A DNA stretch of 64,000 nt from Pseudomonas sp. ANT_H12B (GTDB taxonomy: Bacteria > Pseudomonadota > Gammaproteobacteria > Pseudomonadales > Pseudomonadaceae): NCBI RefSeq assembly GCF_008369325.1, contig NZ_VOBI01000003.1, positions 186,001-250,000 of the forward strand. Direction: 5' to 3'. This document shows, one piece after another, positions 17,771 to 27,037 of the stretch. Each line of letters opens with the position of its first letter. Position 1 is the first letter of the stretch. The translations under genes were made by a program, and so were the position numbers. The notes under the pieces were generated by a model. It was given only the letters and a program-made list of their open reading frames with translations, searched no databases and was not told the DNA's origin.

Positions 17771-18526
17771 ATGCTTAAACGCCTTCTTCTTGTCCTCGCC
17801 AGCGCTTCTCTGTTGCTCGTCAATGGGGCACATGCCGCAGAAAATCCCGACACCGACCTGGTGTTGCTGACGGAAAATTTCCCCCCCTACAACATGGCGA
17901 AGAACGGCAAGAACTTCGCTCAGGACGAGAACATCAATGGCATTGCCGTGGACATCGTCCGCGAGATATTCAAGCGTGCCGAAGTTACTTACAGCCTGAC
18001 GCTGCGTTTCCCTTGGGAGCGAATCTACAAACTCGCCCTGGAGAAACCGGGTTACGGGGTTTTCGTCATGGCGCGGTTGCCGGACCGCGAGAAACTGTTC
18101 AAGTGGGTTGGCCCTATCGGTCCGGACGACTGGATCATGTTGGCCAAGGCTGACAGCAAGATCACGCTCGAGACGCTGGATCAGGCGCGCAAGTACAAGA
18201 TTGGCGCCTACAAGGGCGATGCGATTGCCGAGACATTGGCCAAGCAAGGATTGAAGCCGATTGTTGTGCTGCGTGATCAGGATAATGCGAAGAAGCTCAC
18301 CAGCGGCCAGATTGACTTGTGGGCTACGGGAGACCCGGCCGGGCGCTATCTGGCGCGCCAGGACGGGGTAACCGGGCTCAAGACCGTGCTGCGCTTCAAC
18401 AGCGCCGAGCTGTACCTGGCGCTGAACAAGGATGTGCCTGACGCAACCGTCGCAAAACTGCAGGCTGCACTGGATCAGCTACGCAAGGAAGGCGTGGTCG
18501 ACGAGATCATGGCGCGGTATCTGTAG
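17771..18526 (+). CDS. Orphan periplasmic solute-binding protein (SBP_bac_3)
   Basis: 251 aa with a signal peptide (MLKRLLLVLASASLLLVNGAHA, cleavage before AEN). The two-lobe family 3 fold is indicated by LTENFPPYNM at the start, GIAVDIVREIF, YGVFVMARLPDREKLFKWVGP and the hinge-return segment QIDLWATGDPAGRYLARQ. Family 3 proteins usually bind amino acids or related compounds and work with an ABC importer. No permease or ATPase gene lies beside it, so it may be orphan or have taken another role. It follows hisF by 78 bases and overlaps the convergent Vps62-related gene by 20 bp. Confidence 0.88.
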   Translation: MLKRLLLVLASASLLLVNGAHAAENPDTDLVLLTENFPPYNMAKNGKNFAQDENINGIAVDIVREIFKRAEVTYSLTLRFPWERIYKLALEKPGYGVFVMARLPDREKLFKWVGPIGPDDWIMLAKADSKITLETLDQARKYKIGAYKGDAIAETLAKQGLKPIVVLRDQDNAKKLTSGQIDLWATGDPAGRYLARQDGVTGLKTVLRFNSAELYLALNKDVPDATVAKLQAALDQLRKEGVVDEIMARYL

Positions 18527-19826
18527 CGGTTGGCGAATCTGTCATCGGCAGAATGGCGGCGGTGACTTCACTGTCTTTAGGCGGATATTCGGCCCAGTAC
18601 AAACTGTCGCTATCGGCGTAAGCGAAGTTGATTGCCGCTTCTGTGCCATCTTCGCGCCATAGGTCGTAGTGGCTCTGCAGCTGATAAACCGCCGACATCT
18701 TGTTTTGCGGAACGATGACGACGACTTCCACGGCGTTCGGGGTGATCCATCCGCTGGACGATTTTTCGGTATGAGTGAAATGACTGCTCAATTTTGCCGA
18801 GAACTTTATTGGTCGGACAGCGTCCGAAGCCCCGGTCGGCCATGCGCTTGTGACCTTGATAGACGTGATGCGGTTGAATGCCTGCAATACCGCGTGGAAC
18901 AAAACGCGGGGTGCTGTCCATTTGAATAGCCTGCTTTTGTCGCCTGTGTTGTGGCCGTACCCGACGAGCACGTATTGGTCTGTTCTTCTCAAGTAGTAGT
19001 ACGGGGATTTGCTTAATTTATCGATGGGTAGCAGGGCGTTGTCTTCGACCGCGAACCAAGGAATTTTGGCAATTTGGGTAGCCTCGGATGTTTCGGGAGG
19101 TGGCGGCGCTTCGAATCCTGAGAGTACCGGCACCTCTGGTGCGGGATTGATCTGGAGGGGAATCTGCATTCGCAATGAATAAGCTGCGGCGTGAGTCGAG
19201 GGTTTGGTGAAGCTGTTGGAACCTGCAAAGGTGCCTGGAGCAAAGTAGATCTCTCCAGCTGCTGCTGCCGGAGGATCAATATTCCAGGTGCTGAAGTCCT
19301 GCCTGGCGCCGCTGCCCCGGTCGTTCCAGATCAAGTCGCCAACGCTTGAAGCGATCACCAGATCCGCCCGGACGCAACGTACGGCGTTAAGTGAAGGTTT
19401 TTCATGGTCATTGGAGCACACCAGTCCCAGTGCCACATACCCGTCAGGCGGAATCGGACGCCATATCGCACCGTCCGCCCCCGAGCCGGAATATCTCCAG
19501 ACTTGTTCAAAGTCGTCAGGCCGGCTGAGTGCTTTTCCTTTGGAGGTATCTACGCTCTGCGGGTCGCCCTCGCAGACAACCGCCATCACTCTTTTTCCGT
19601 TGATGTTTACGTCTCCGGAAACAGCGAGGTCGCCCAGTGGGAAATAACCTGGCAGCAAATCGGGGGCAGGGGTAGGTCGCCAAAAGCTCGCAAGGTTTGC
19701 ACGTGAGCCCTTGGTGTTCCAGATCCGTTGGAATTCCGTCGTAAAGTTGATCAGCAGGTTGTCGAATTTTATCGACTCCATTTGCGTCGCGGCCGGTGTA
19801 ACCGTGTCATCGGTATTCATAGTCAA
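18507..19826 (-). CDS. Vps62-related (DUF946-type) protein with C-terminal extension
   Basis: 439 aa, no signal peptide. The N-terminal half has the Vps62 signature: ASFWRPTPAPDLLPGYFPLGDLAVSG, then RVMAVVCEGD, ALSRPDDFEQVWRYSGSG (read as separate segments) and IWRPIPPDGYVALGLVC. This beta-rich module is known mainly from fungi and plants, with scattered bacterial copies. Its role is unknown. After a proline-rich linker (FEAPPPPETSEA) the C-terminal 190 residues alternate Ser/Thr-rich strands such as AVEVVVIVPQNKMSAVYQLQ, which I could not assign. An aerolysin-like beta module is a guess. Its 3' end overlaps the preceding convergent gene by 20 bp. Confidence 0.75.
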   Translation of the reverse strand: MTMNTDDTVTPAATQMESIKFDNLLINFTTEFQRIWNTKGSRANLASFWRPTPAPDLLPGYFPLGDLAVSGDVNINGKRVMAVVCEGDPQSVDTSKGKALSRPDDFEQVWRYSGSGADGAIWRPIPPDGYVALGLVCSNDHEKPSLNAVRCVRADLVIASSVGDLIWNDRGSGARQDFSTWNIDPPAAAAGEIYFAPGTFAGSNSFTKPSTHAAAYSLRMQIPLQINPAPEVPVLSGFEAPPPPETSEATQIAKIPWFAVEDNALLPIDKLSKSPYYYLRRTDQYVLVGYGHNTGDKSRLFKWTAPRVLFHAVLQAFNRITSIKVTSAWPTGASDAVRPIKFSAKLSSHFTHTEKSSSGWITPNAVEVVVIVPQNKMSAVYQLQSHYDLWREDGTEAAINFAYADSDSLYWAEYPPKDSEVTAAILPMTDSPTATDTAP

Positions 19827-19932
19827 TCCTGATAGTTGAAAGCAGCTCAGGGGAGCCGCTACCTGTTACAGGTCTCACTATCCGGAATGGGGCGAGGCGT
19901 CTGGCGGTAATTATTTATAGGTTTTGGCAGGG

Positions 19933-20709
19933 TTACCGATAAATGCCGTTTTTGCCATGAGCAACCATGGCGCGATTGCCGCGCACACTGATCATCTGCT
20001 TGATATTGATCCACTCGATACCCTGAGCCTTGAGCTTGGGCAACTCACGCTCCAGCACCGCCAGCGTCTGCGGATACGGATGCCCGATCATCACCGCCGA
20101 ACCCTGACTTCGCGCCAGGGTGATCGCCGTCTGTAGCTGCGTAAAAATAGCCGCTTCAGTGCGTTCATCATCCAGAAACACATCCCGCGAAACACTCGCC
20201 AACCCGATCTTCTGCGCCTCGGCTGCCGCCACAGTCTGCGCACTGGTGCGGCTGTCGACGAAGAGCTTGTGTCGACGCTGCAAGTCCGCCATCAACCACG
20301 CCATAGCGACTGGCTGGGCGGTCATGCGGCTGCCCATGTGGTTGTTGATGCCAGCGGTGTAGGGCACAACCTTGAACGCCGCGTTCAGGCGTTTCTCAAG
20401 CTCGTCGATGGACAAGTCGGGGTGCCAGGCGAACGGGCCGGTGGCCGGGTCCATGGGCATGTGGAGGATGACGATCTTGCCGGAGCGATGAGCTTCACGG
20501 GCGAATTCGGTGGCGTGGGGTGTGTCGGGCATGATCGCCACAGTCACCGGGCCGGGCAGGGCCAGCACGCGGCGATCCCGGGGCAGGTTTTGCCCCAGGT
20601 CATCAATGATCAGAGTCAGGTAGGCCTTTTGAGGCGCCGTCGTGACGGGCGCTGCATTAGCAACACCCGTCAGACAGCACAACAGACCGAAGATAAACCA
20701 CAAACGCAT
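19933..20709 (-). CDS. Divergent polysaccharide deacetylase (YibQ family)
   Basis: 258 aa with signal peptide (cleavage after NAA). NodB-like fold: LTLIIDDLGQ with the catalytic/metal Asp pair, ILHMPMDP, and INNHMGSRMT supplying the metal His. The family is periplasmic and tied to envelope or peptidoglycan functions; the true substrate is not known. It starts one base after the ctpA stop and so belongs to the envC-ctpA-yibQ unit, a gene order conserved in many proteobacteria. Confidence 0.88.
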   Translation of the reverse strand: MRLWFIFGLLCCLTGVANAAPVTTAPQKAYLTLIIDDLGQNLPRDRRVLALPGPVTVAIMPDTPHATEFAREAHRSGKIVILHMPMDPATGPFAWHPDLSIDELEKRLNAAFKVVPYTAGINNHMGSRMTAQPVAMAWLMADLQRRHKLFVDSRTSAQTVAAAEAQKIGLASVSRDVFLDDERTEAAIFTQLQTAITLARSQGSAVMIGHPYPQTLAVLERELPKLKAQGIEWINIKQMISVRGNRAMVAHGKNGIYR

Positions 20710-20710
20710 C

Positions 20711-22027
20711 TTAACGGCCGGAGGTGATGCTCAGCCCTTTGAGCAGGCTCAGGGCCTGGGCCAATTGATAGTCGTCATCCTGCGGCATTGCCTTGGCTTT
20801 GCTGCTGGAGGTTGGCTTGTCGGCGCCGCCGTTGCCATTGCCCAGGTGACCTTGCAGATCGGCTTCCTTGAAGTACTCGCCGTCCTGCTCGTTGGTGATC
20901 TTCGCCTTGCGTACTTCGATATCCGGGACGATGCCCTGGGCCTGGATCGAGCGGCCGTTTGGCGTGTAGTACAACGCCGTGGTGATCTTCAGTGCACGGT
21001 CATTGTTCAGCGGCAGCACGGTTTGTACCGAGCCTTTGCCGAAACTGGTGGTGCCCATGACCACCGCGCGTTTCTGATCCTGCAAGGCGCCGGCGACAAT
21101 TTCCGAGGCCGAGGCGCTGCCGCCGTTGATCAACGCGACCATTGGCACGGCTTCACTTTCGTCCTTGCCGGTGGCGGAAAAGCGCAGTTCGGAGTTGGCG
21201 ATACGGCCCTTGGTGTAAACGATCAGGCCCTTGGTGATGAAGTGGTCGACCACTTCTACCGCCGCTTGCAGCACGCCACCCGGGTTGTTCCGCAGGTCGA
21301 GGATGATGCCTTTGAGCTTCTTGCCGTTGTCCTTGCGCAGCTTGGCCAGGGCCTTGGAGACTTCGTCGCCGGTCTTGACCTGGAACTGGGTAATGCGGAT
21401 GTAGCCGTAGCCGGACTCCAGCAGTTGGCTCTTCACGCTCTTCACTTGAATGATGGCGCGGGTCAGGGTCACGTCGAACGGCGCACCGCCGTCACGCACC
21501 AGGGTCAGGGTGATTTTCTGGCCGATCTTGCCGCGCATCTTGTCCACGGCTTCGGTCATGCTCTGGCCACGGGTCGGCTGGCCGTTGATCTTGACGATGA
21601 AGTCACCGGCCTGAATGCCAGCCTTGGAGGCCGGGGTGTCGTCAATTGGCGATACCACTTTGATGAAACCGTCTTCGGCACCGACTTCAATGCCCAGGCC
21701 GCCGAATTCGCCGCTGGTGCTTTCCTGCAACTCAGCGAAGTCTTCCGGGCCCAGATAGGCGGAGTGCGGGTCGAGGTTGCTGAGCATGCCTTTGATGGCG
21801 TTTTCCAGCAGGGTCTTGTCGTCCACCGGTTCGACATAGGCGGCCTTGATCCGATCCATGACCTCGGCAAAGGTGCGCAACTCTTCCAGCGGCAATGGCG
21901 CCTTGGTGGTCGCAGCAGTGCCCGCAGGCGCGACTGCCGGGGCCGGTTGAGCGGCGAACGCCAGAGGCGCGCCGATCACCAGGGCGATCGTCAGGGCCAG
22001 CGAGGTAAGGCGGGACAAATGCAGCAT
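20711..22027 (-). CDS. ctpA: C-terminal processing protease (S41 family)
   Basis: 438 aa with a signal peptide (APLAFAAQP). Domains: an N-terminal helical region with FAEVMDRIKAAYVEPVD, PDZ (about residues 90-175, FGGLGIEVGAEDGFIKVVSPI) and the S41 protease core. The catalytic Ser is in NGGSASASEIVAGAL and the Lys in TSFGKGSVQTVL. It is periplasmic; family members degrade peptidoglycan hydrolases and other envelope proteins, typically with a lipoprotein adaptor. It is followed directly by yibQ and preceded by envC (31-base gap). Confidence 0.94.
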   Translation of the reverse strand: MLHLSRLTSLALTIALVIGAPLAFAAQPAPAVAPAGTAATTKAPLPLEELRTFAEVMDRIKAAYVEPVDDKTLLENAIKGMLSNLDPHSAYLGPEDFAELQESTSGEFGGLGIEVGAEDGFIKVVSPIDDTPASKAGIQAGDFIVKINGQPTRGQSMTEAVDKMRGKIGQKITLTLVRDGGAPFDVTLTRAIIQVKSVKSQLLESGYGYIRITQFQVKTGDEVSKALAKLRKDNGKKLKGIILDLRNNPGGVLQAAVEVVDHFITKGLIVYTKGRIANSELRFSATGKDESEAVPMVALINGGSASASEIVAGALQDQKRAVVMGTTSFGKGSVQTVLPLNNDRALKITTALYYTPNGRSIQAQGIVPDIEVRKAKITNEQDGEYFKEADLQGHLGNGNGGADKPTSSSKAKAMPQDDDYQLAQALSLLKGLSITSGR

Positions 22028-22058
22028 GTCGAACGAACTCCTGAATTAGGTAACGTGC

Positions 22059-23351
22059 TTATCCTTGCGCACGACACCATTGCGCCGGATCACTGGGGTG
22101 ACCCTGCTGACGAATAGCGAAATACAGCGCTGGTGTGTCCTGCCCGCCACTGCTACCGACAGTGGAGATGGACTCACCGGCTTTTACCACGTCACCCGCA
22201 GACTTGAGCAGCGTCTGGTTGTGACCGTAAAGACTTAAAAAACCGTTGCCGTGGTCGAGGATCACCAGCAGCCCGGCACCCCGCAACCAGTCGGCGAACA
22301 CCACGCGACCACCATGCACGGCATGCACCTGGCTACCGGCGGAGGCGCTGATCATCACGCCGTCCCACTTGGTGCGGGCGTCATCGCCGCGGGTTTGGCC
22401 AAAGCGTGCCAGCAGTCGACCATCAACCGGCCAAGGAAGTTTTCCCCGAGTTGAAGCGAAAGGGCCACCAAAGGTTTCGCCTGAGCTTGATACCAGAGCG
22501 CCAGGTGTCGATTTAACGGGTTTGCGTGGGGCGTCAGTGGCGTCTGCTGCAGCCTGAGCCTCACGTAAACGCTTTTTTTCGGCTTCCTGCTGGGCGATCA
22601 GCGCTTTTTGCCGCGCTTCTTCTGCCTCACGGGCCTGACGGGCCAGGGTTTCTTCAATGGTTTTAAGGACTTTAGACAGGTCTGCCTGATCCTGCTCGCG
22701 GGCCGCCAGCTTCTGATCGCGAGCCTTCACGTCGTCGCTGAGCTTGGCCAGGACTTGCTGGCGCTCCTTGCGGACTTTGTCGAGTTCGTCGCGCTGACTG
22801 TCGAGGCTGCTTTTCTGTACCAGCAATTGCGCCTGCTGCAGGCCGATGTCTTTTTCGACATTGGCCAGTTGGCGCAGGGTTTCGTTGAAATTCTTCAGCT
22901 GCTCCAGGCGGGCCTGGCTCAGGTAGTCGTAATAGGTAAGGGTGCGGGCGAATTTTTCCGGGTTCTGCTGGTTGAGCAGCAGCTTCAGGTACTCCTGACG
23001 GCCGTTCTGATAAGCCGCACGAGCCTGAATGGCGATCAGTCGTTGCTGTTCAATGCGCGCGCTCTGGAGTTTTTTTTTCTCACCATCGAGTCGCTGCAGC
23101 TCGGATTCGCTTTTCTTCAGCTCTTTTTGCAGAGCATCGACCTGCTTCTCGAGATTGCCCATCTCGGTCTCGGTGCCTTTGAGGTCTTTCTGCACACCGG
23201 ATTTTTCTTCCTGGAGCTTGCCCAGGAGTTTTTTCAGCTCGGCAATGTCCTGACGCGTGGCGTCCAACTGTTGTTGGGTTTGCGCGCGCTCGTCAGCAAA
23301 GGCCGGTTGGAGCAGGCAAGTCAGAGCAAGGGCTATCAGGACGCGAAGCAT
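22059..23351 (-). CDS. envC: Murein hydrolase activator EnvC (LytM-like, non-catalytic)
   Basis: 430 aa from the ATG at 23351; upstream in-frame sequence overlaps a REP and is not coding. Signal peptide (LIALALTCLLQPAFA), then a very long coiled coil (about residues 22-255, QQQLDATRQDIAELKKLLG onwards), and a C-terminal LytM/M23 domain (about 315-430). The LytM zinc ligands are degenerate: WDGVMISASAG lacks the usual HxxxD, and LYGHNQ replaces HxH. This is expected for EnvC, which activates cell-division amidases and does not cut murein itself. Next gene is ctpA. Confidence 0.92.
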   Translation of the reverse strand: MLRVLIALALTCLLQPAFADERAQTQQQLDATRQDIAELKKLLGKLQEEKSGVQKDLKGTETEMGNLEKQVDALQKELKKSESELQRLDGEKKKLQSARIEQQRLIAIQARAAYQNGRQEYLKLLLNQQNPEKFARTLTYYDYLSQARLEQLKNFNETLRQLANVEKDIGLQQAQLLVQKSSLDSQRDELDKVRKERQQVLAKLSDDVKARDQKLAAREQDQADLSKVLKTIEETLARQAREAEEARQKALIAQQEAEKKRLREAQAAADATDAPRKPVKSTPGALVSSSGETFGGPFASTRGKLPWPVDGRLLARFGQTRGDDARTKWDGVMISASAGSQVHAVHGGRVVFADWLRGAGLLVILDHGNGFLSLYGHNQTLLKSAGDVVKAGESISTVGSSGGQDTPALYFAIRQQGHPSDPAQWCRAQG

Positions 23352-23464
23352 AGAGACGGGTGATACCAGGGAAAGGGACGCCCTAGTATGCCCGCCAAGC
23401 GCTGCAAAAAAAACGCCCATTTGGGGTTGTGTGATAACCGGACTGAAAAACACCACAAACCACC

Positions 23465-23553
23465 GTGGGAGCGAGCCTGCTCGCGATGGCGCCTGAACAT
23501 TCAACCGTGATGTTGGCTGTCAGATTGCTATCGCGAGCAGGCTCGCTCCCACA
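23465..23553. repeat. REP pair (inverted)
   Basis: GTGGGAGCGAGCCTGCTCGCGATGGC at left and its reverse complement TATCGCGAGCAGGCTCGCTCCCACA at right, between gpmI and envC. Confidence 0.9.
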
Positions 23554-23580
23554 GGGTTTGGCGTCGTCAGATGGATCTGA

Positions 23581-25110
23581 TTACACCAGTATCGGAGTCC
23601 CGGTCATCTCAGCCGGTTTCTCCAGCCCCAGCAACATCAGCATGGTCGGTGCCACATCCGCCAGCACGCCGCCGTCACGCACCTTGAAGTCACGCTTGCC
23701 GACATAGATGAACGGCACCGGCTCGGTGGTGTGCGCTGTATGCGCCTGGCCAGTGGATTCGTCGGCCATTTGCTCGACGTTGCCGTGATCGGCAGTGATC
23801 AGCGCTTCGCCGCCGACTTTTTCCAGTGCGTCGACGATGCGGCCGACGCACAGGTCCAGGCATTCAACCGCTTTGACGGCCGCGTCGAACACGCCGCTGT
23901 GGCCAACCATGTCACCGTTGGCGTAGTTGACCACGATCACGTCGTAACGCTGATTTTCGATGGCGTCGACGATGCGGTCGGTGACTTCCGGGGCGCTCAT
24001 TTCGGGCTGCAAGTCATAGGTGGCGACTTTCGGCGACGGGATCAGGATGCGTTCTTCGCCCGGGAACGGTTCTTCGCGACCGCCGGAGAAGAAGAAGGTC
24101 ACGTGGGCATACTTCTCGGTTTCTGCGATGCGCAGCTGCGTCTTGCCGTTTTTCGCCAGGTAGTCGCCCAGCACGTTTTCCAGGCTGCCCGCCGCGAAAG
24201 CGGACGGCGCGGGAATGCTGGCGGCGTATTGGGTCAGCATGACGAAGCCGGCCAGTTTTGGCTGGCGGGCACGTTCGAATTCCTTGAAATCGTCTTCGAC
24301 GAACACGCGGGTCAGTTCACGGGCGCGGTCGGCGCGGAAGTTCATGAACACTACGGCGTCGCCGTCTTCGACCTTGACTGGCTCACCGATGGAAGTGGCT
24401 TTGACGAATTCGTCGCTCTCGCCACGTTCGTACGCGGCTTGCAGGCCTTCCTGAGCGGTGGCGGCGTTGAATTCGCCATTGCCATCGACAATCAGGTTGT
24501 AGGCCTGGGACACGCGGTCCCAACGATTGTCGCGGTCCATGGCGAAGTAACGGCCGACAATGCTGGCAATCCGGCCTTTGCCGAGGGCCTGGAAGGCCGC
24601 ATCCAGCAGTTCGATGGACGACTGGGCGCTTTTCGGCGGCGTGTCGCGGCCGTCGAGAAAGGCGTGCAGGTAGATTTTTTCAGCGCCGCGCTTGTAGGCC
24701 AGTTCGGCCATGGCAACCAGGTGGTCCTGGTGGCTGTGAACGCCGCCATCGGACAGCAGACCCATGAAGTGCACGGCTTTGCCGGCAGCGACGGCTTTAT
24801 CGACAGCGGCGCAGATGGTCGGGTTCTCGAAGAACTCGCCATCGCGGATCGATTTGGTCACGCGCGTGAAGTCCTGATACACCACGCGGCCGGCGCCGAG
24901 GTTCATGTGGCCGACCTCGGAGTTGCCCATCTGGCCATCCGGCAGGCCGACGTCCATGCCGCTGCCCGAGATCAGGCCGTTCGGCACGGTGGCCCACAGA
25001 CGGTCCAGCACGGGCTTCTTGGCCGCATAGATGGCGTTGGATTCAGGGCTCTCACTGTGACCGAAGCCGTCGAGAATAATCAGGACCAAAGGTTTAGGCG
25101 TGGTAGTCAT
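23581..25110 (-). CDS. gpmI: 2,3-bisphosphoglycerate-independent phosphoglycerate mutase
   Basis: 509 aa from the ATG at 25110 ([19 protein letters not shown]), the usual start for Pseudomonas. It interconverts 3- and 2-phosphoglycerate and needs Mn(2+). The phosphoserine nucleophile is in [16 protein letters not shown], metal-binding motifs include [14 protein letters not shown] (as TADHGNVEQ) and [12 protein letters not shown]. Full length, apparently intact. Upstream lies a short divergent region shared with yibN. Confidence 0.97.
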   Translation of the reverse strand: MTTTPKPLVLIILDGFGHSESPESNAIYAAKKPVLDRLWATVPNGLISGSGMDVGLPDGQMGNSEVGHMNLGAGRVVYQDFTRVTKSIRDGEFFENPTICAAVDKAVAAGKAVHFMGLLSDGGVHSHQDHLVAMAELAYKRGAEKIYLHAFLDGRDTPPKSAQSSIELLDAAFQALGKGRIASIVGRYFAMDRDNRWDRVSQAYNLIVDGNGEFNAATAQEGLQAAYERGESDEFVKATSIGEPVKVEDGDAVVFMNFRADRARELTRVFVEDDFKEFERARQPKLAGFVMLTQYAASIPAPSAFAAGSLENVLGDYLAKNGKTQLRIAETEKYAHVTFFFSGGREEPFPGEERILIPSPKVATYDLQPEMSAPEVTDRIVDAIENQRYDVIVVNYANGDMVGHSGVFDAAVKAVECLDLCVGRIVDALEKVGGEALITADHGNVEQMADESTGQAHTAHTTEPVPFIYVGKRDFKVRDGGVLADVAPTMLMLLGLEKPAEMTGTPILV

Positions 25111-25263
25111 GGATTCCACTCGTGGCTGAATTAAAAGAGGGCGATGGAAAAGGGAGTGGCAGTTTAAAGCGAAGTTCCGACCGCGTCACCGCCAGACGGG
25201 GTTTGGCCCACCATAGTGGCTGTGTATACTGGCCGACATTTTAACGCCCTGGAACCTCCTTCG

Positions 25264-25677
25264 ATGGTTGATCACCTGATTGCATTTGCCACTACCCACT
25301 ATCTGCTCGTCGGCATCTTCGCCGTTCTGCTGGCTCTGCTGATCGCCCATGAGATGAAAGGCGGCGGCCGTAGCCTGAGCACCGGTGAACTGACCGGGCT
25401 GGTCAACAAGGACGCAGGCGTGGTGATCGACATCCGTTCGACCAAGGATTTCGCCAACGGTCACATCGTTGGCGCGTTGAACATTCCTCACGACAAACTG
25501 ACCGCTCGTGTCGGCGAACTGGAAAAGCACAAGGCCAAGACCATCATCCTGGTCGATGCCCAGGGTCAGACCGCCGGCACTCATGCCCGCGAACTGATGA
25601 AATCCGGCTACACCGCCGCCAAGCTCTCCGGCGGGATTTCCAGCTGGAAAGGCGACAACCTGCCGCTGGTGAAGTGA
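25264..25677 (+). CDS. YibN-like membrane-anchored rhodanese domain lacking the active cysteine
   Basis: 137 aa from the ATG at 25264. One N-terminal transmembrane helix (about residues 12-28) is followed by a cytoplasmic rhodanese fold: VVIDIRSTKDFANGHIVGALNIP and GGISSWKGDNLPLV. The loop that would carry the catalytic Cys reads ILVDAQGQTAGTHA, with no cysteine, so sulfurtransferase activity is unlikely. The same change is known to me for E. coli YibN, which also precedes grxC and secB. Grx3 starts two bases after its stop, suggesting a common transcript. Confidence 0.88.
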   Translation: MVDHLIAFATTHYLLVGIFAVLLALLIAHEMKGGGRSLSTGELTGLVNKDAGVVIDIRSTKDFANGHIVGALNIPHDKLTARVGELEKHKAKTIILVDAQGQTAGTHARELMKSGYTAAKLSGGISSWKGDNLPLVK

Positions 25678-25678
25678 T

Positions 25679-25933
25679 ATGAGCAACGTCGTCGTCTATT
25701 CCAGCGATTACTGCCCTTACTGCTCGCGAGCCAAGTACCTGCTCGAGAACAAAGGCGTGGCCTTCGAAGAGATCAAGGTCGATGGCAAGCCGCAGGTGCG
25801 CGCCGCCATGGCTCAGAAAGCCGGACGTACGTCCGTGCCGCAGATCTGGATCGGCGAGCGCCACATTGGTGGCTGTGATGATTTGTTCGCCCTTGAGCGC
25901 GCCGGTAAGCTCGACGCAATGCTCAAGACCTGA
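25679..25933 (+). CDS. grxC: Glutaredoxin 3
   Basis: 84 aa thioredoxin-fold dithiol glutaredoxin, with the active site CPYC at residues 12-15 ([14 protein letters not shown]), the cis-Pro segment TSVPQIWIG and the glutathione-binding GGCDDL. It reduces disulfides with glutathione. It is the second gene of the yibN-grxC-secB cluster; secB starts 41 bases after it. Confidence 0.96.
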   Translation: MSNVVVYSSDYCPYCSRAKYLLENKGVAFEEIKVDGKPQVRAAMAQKAGRTSVPQIWIGERHIGGCDDLFALERAGKLDAMLKT

Positions 25934-25974
25934 ATGCCTTCCCTATAAGACCCCAAGATCAGAAAGGATCTGAG

Positions 25975-26460
25975 ATGACTGACCAACAGAACACTGCAGC
26001 TAGCGAAGAAGAAACCGCACCGCAATTCTCCTTGCAGCGCATCTACGTACGTGACTTGTCCTTCGAAGCCCCGAAAAGCCCGGCGATCTTCCGCCAGCAG
26101 TGGGAACCGAGCGTCGGTCTGGATCTGAACACCCGTCAAAAGGCACTGGAAGGCGATTTCCACGAAGTCGTACTGACCCTGTCGGTCACCGTGAAGAACG
26201 GCGACGAAGTGGCATTCATTGCTGAAGTGCAACAGGCCGGGATCTTCCTGATCAAGAACCTCGACGACGCTTCGATGAGCCACACCCTTGGCGCGTTCTG
26301 CCCGAACATCCTGTTTCCGTACGCTCGCGAAACCCTGGACAGCCTGGTGACCCGCGGTTCGTTCCCGGCCCTGATGCTGGCTCCGGTGAACTTCGACGCG
26401 CTGTACGCACAAGAACTGCAACGCATGCAGACGGCTGGCGAGACTCCAACCGTTCAATAA
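25975..26460 (+). CDS. secB: Protein-export chaperone SecB
   Basis: 161 aa, tetrameric cytosolic chaperone that keeps preproteins unfolded and delivers them to SecA. The sequence shows the family core [20 protein letters not shown], the acidic SecA-binding surface around [27 protein letters not shown] (read in parts) and [27 protein letters not shown] precedes the ATG. A REP pair follows the stop. Confidence 0.97.
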   Translation: MTDQQNTAASEEETAPQFSLQRIYVRDLSFEAPKSPAIFRQQWEPSVGLDLNTRQKALEGDFHEVVLTLSVTVKNGDEVAFIAEVQQAGIFLIKNLDDASMSHTLGAFCPNILFPYARETLDSLVTRGSFPALMLAPVNFDALYAQELQRMQTAGETPTVQ

Positions 26461-26478
26461 GCGGTGCAGCAACACCCA

Positions 26479-26567
26479 TGTGGGAGCGAGCCTGCTCGCG
26501 AAAGCGGTGTTTCAGTCGGTATTGATGTCGACTGACACGCCCTCTTCGCGAGCAGGCTCGCTCCCAC
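26479..26567. repeat. REP pair (inverted)
   Basis: TGTGGGAGCGAGCCTGCTCGCGAAAGCGG and the reverse complement ending GCTCGCTCCCAC, between the convergent secB and trmL genes. Confidence 0.9.
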
Positions 26568-26581
26568 GTTTGTTATGGGGG

Positions 26582-27037
26582 TTATTTGAAGCCGAGTTGA
26601 CGCCAGCCTTCGTACACGGCGACCGCCACGGTGTTCGACAGGTTCAGACTGCGGCAGCCTTCGCGCATTGGTAAGCGCAGGCGCTGTTCGCCGGGCAGGG
26701 CATCGAGTACTTCTGCCGGCAAGCCACGGCTTTCCGGGCCGAACAGGAACGCATCACCCTCGGCAAAGCTGGCGTCATGGAACGGCCGCGAGCCCTTGGT
26801 GGTGAAGGCGAACAACCGTGGATGACCCAGACTCTCCAGACAGCTGGCGAGGTCTGCGTGGCGTTGCAGGGTGGCATACTCGTGGTAGTCGAGGCCGGCC
26901 CGGCGCAGGCGCTTGTCGTCCATTTCGAAGCCCAGCGGTTCGATCAAATGCAGGTGGCAGCCACTGTTGGCGCACAGCCTGATAACGTTGCCGGTATTCG
27001 GCGGAATTTCTGGTTGGAAAAGGATGACGTGAAACAT
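26582..27037 (-). CDS. trmL: tRNA (cytidine/uridine-2'-O-)-methyltransferase TrmL
   Basis: 151 aa SPOUT methyltransferase that modifies the ribose at position 34 of certain leucine tRNAs. The start at 27037 gives MFHVILFQPEIPPNTGNVIRLC, the canonical N-terminus. SPOUT knot motifs: LFGPESRGLP and LRLPMREGCRSLNLSNTVAVAVYE (in parts). Its ATG overlaps the divergent ATG of the next gene (CATG at 27035-27038). Confidence 0.95.
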   Translation of the reverse strand: MFHVILFQPEIPPNTGNVIRLCANSGCHLHLIEPLGFEMDDKRLRRAGLDYHEYATLQRHADLASCLESLGHPRLFAFTTKGSRPFHDASFAEGDAFLFGPESRGLPAEVLDALPGEQRLRLPMREGCRSLNLSNTVAVAVYEGWRQLGFK

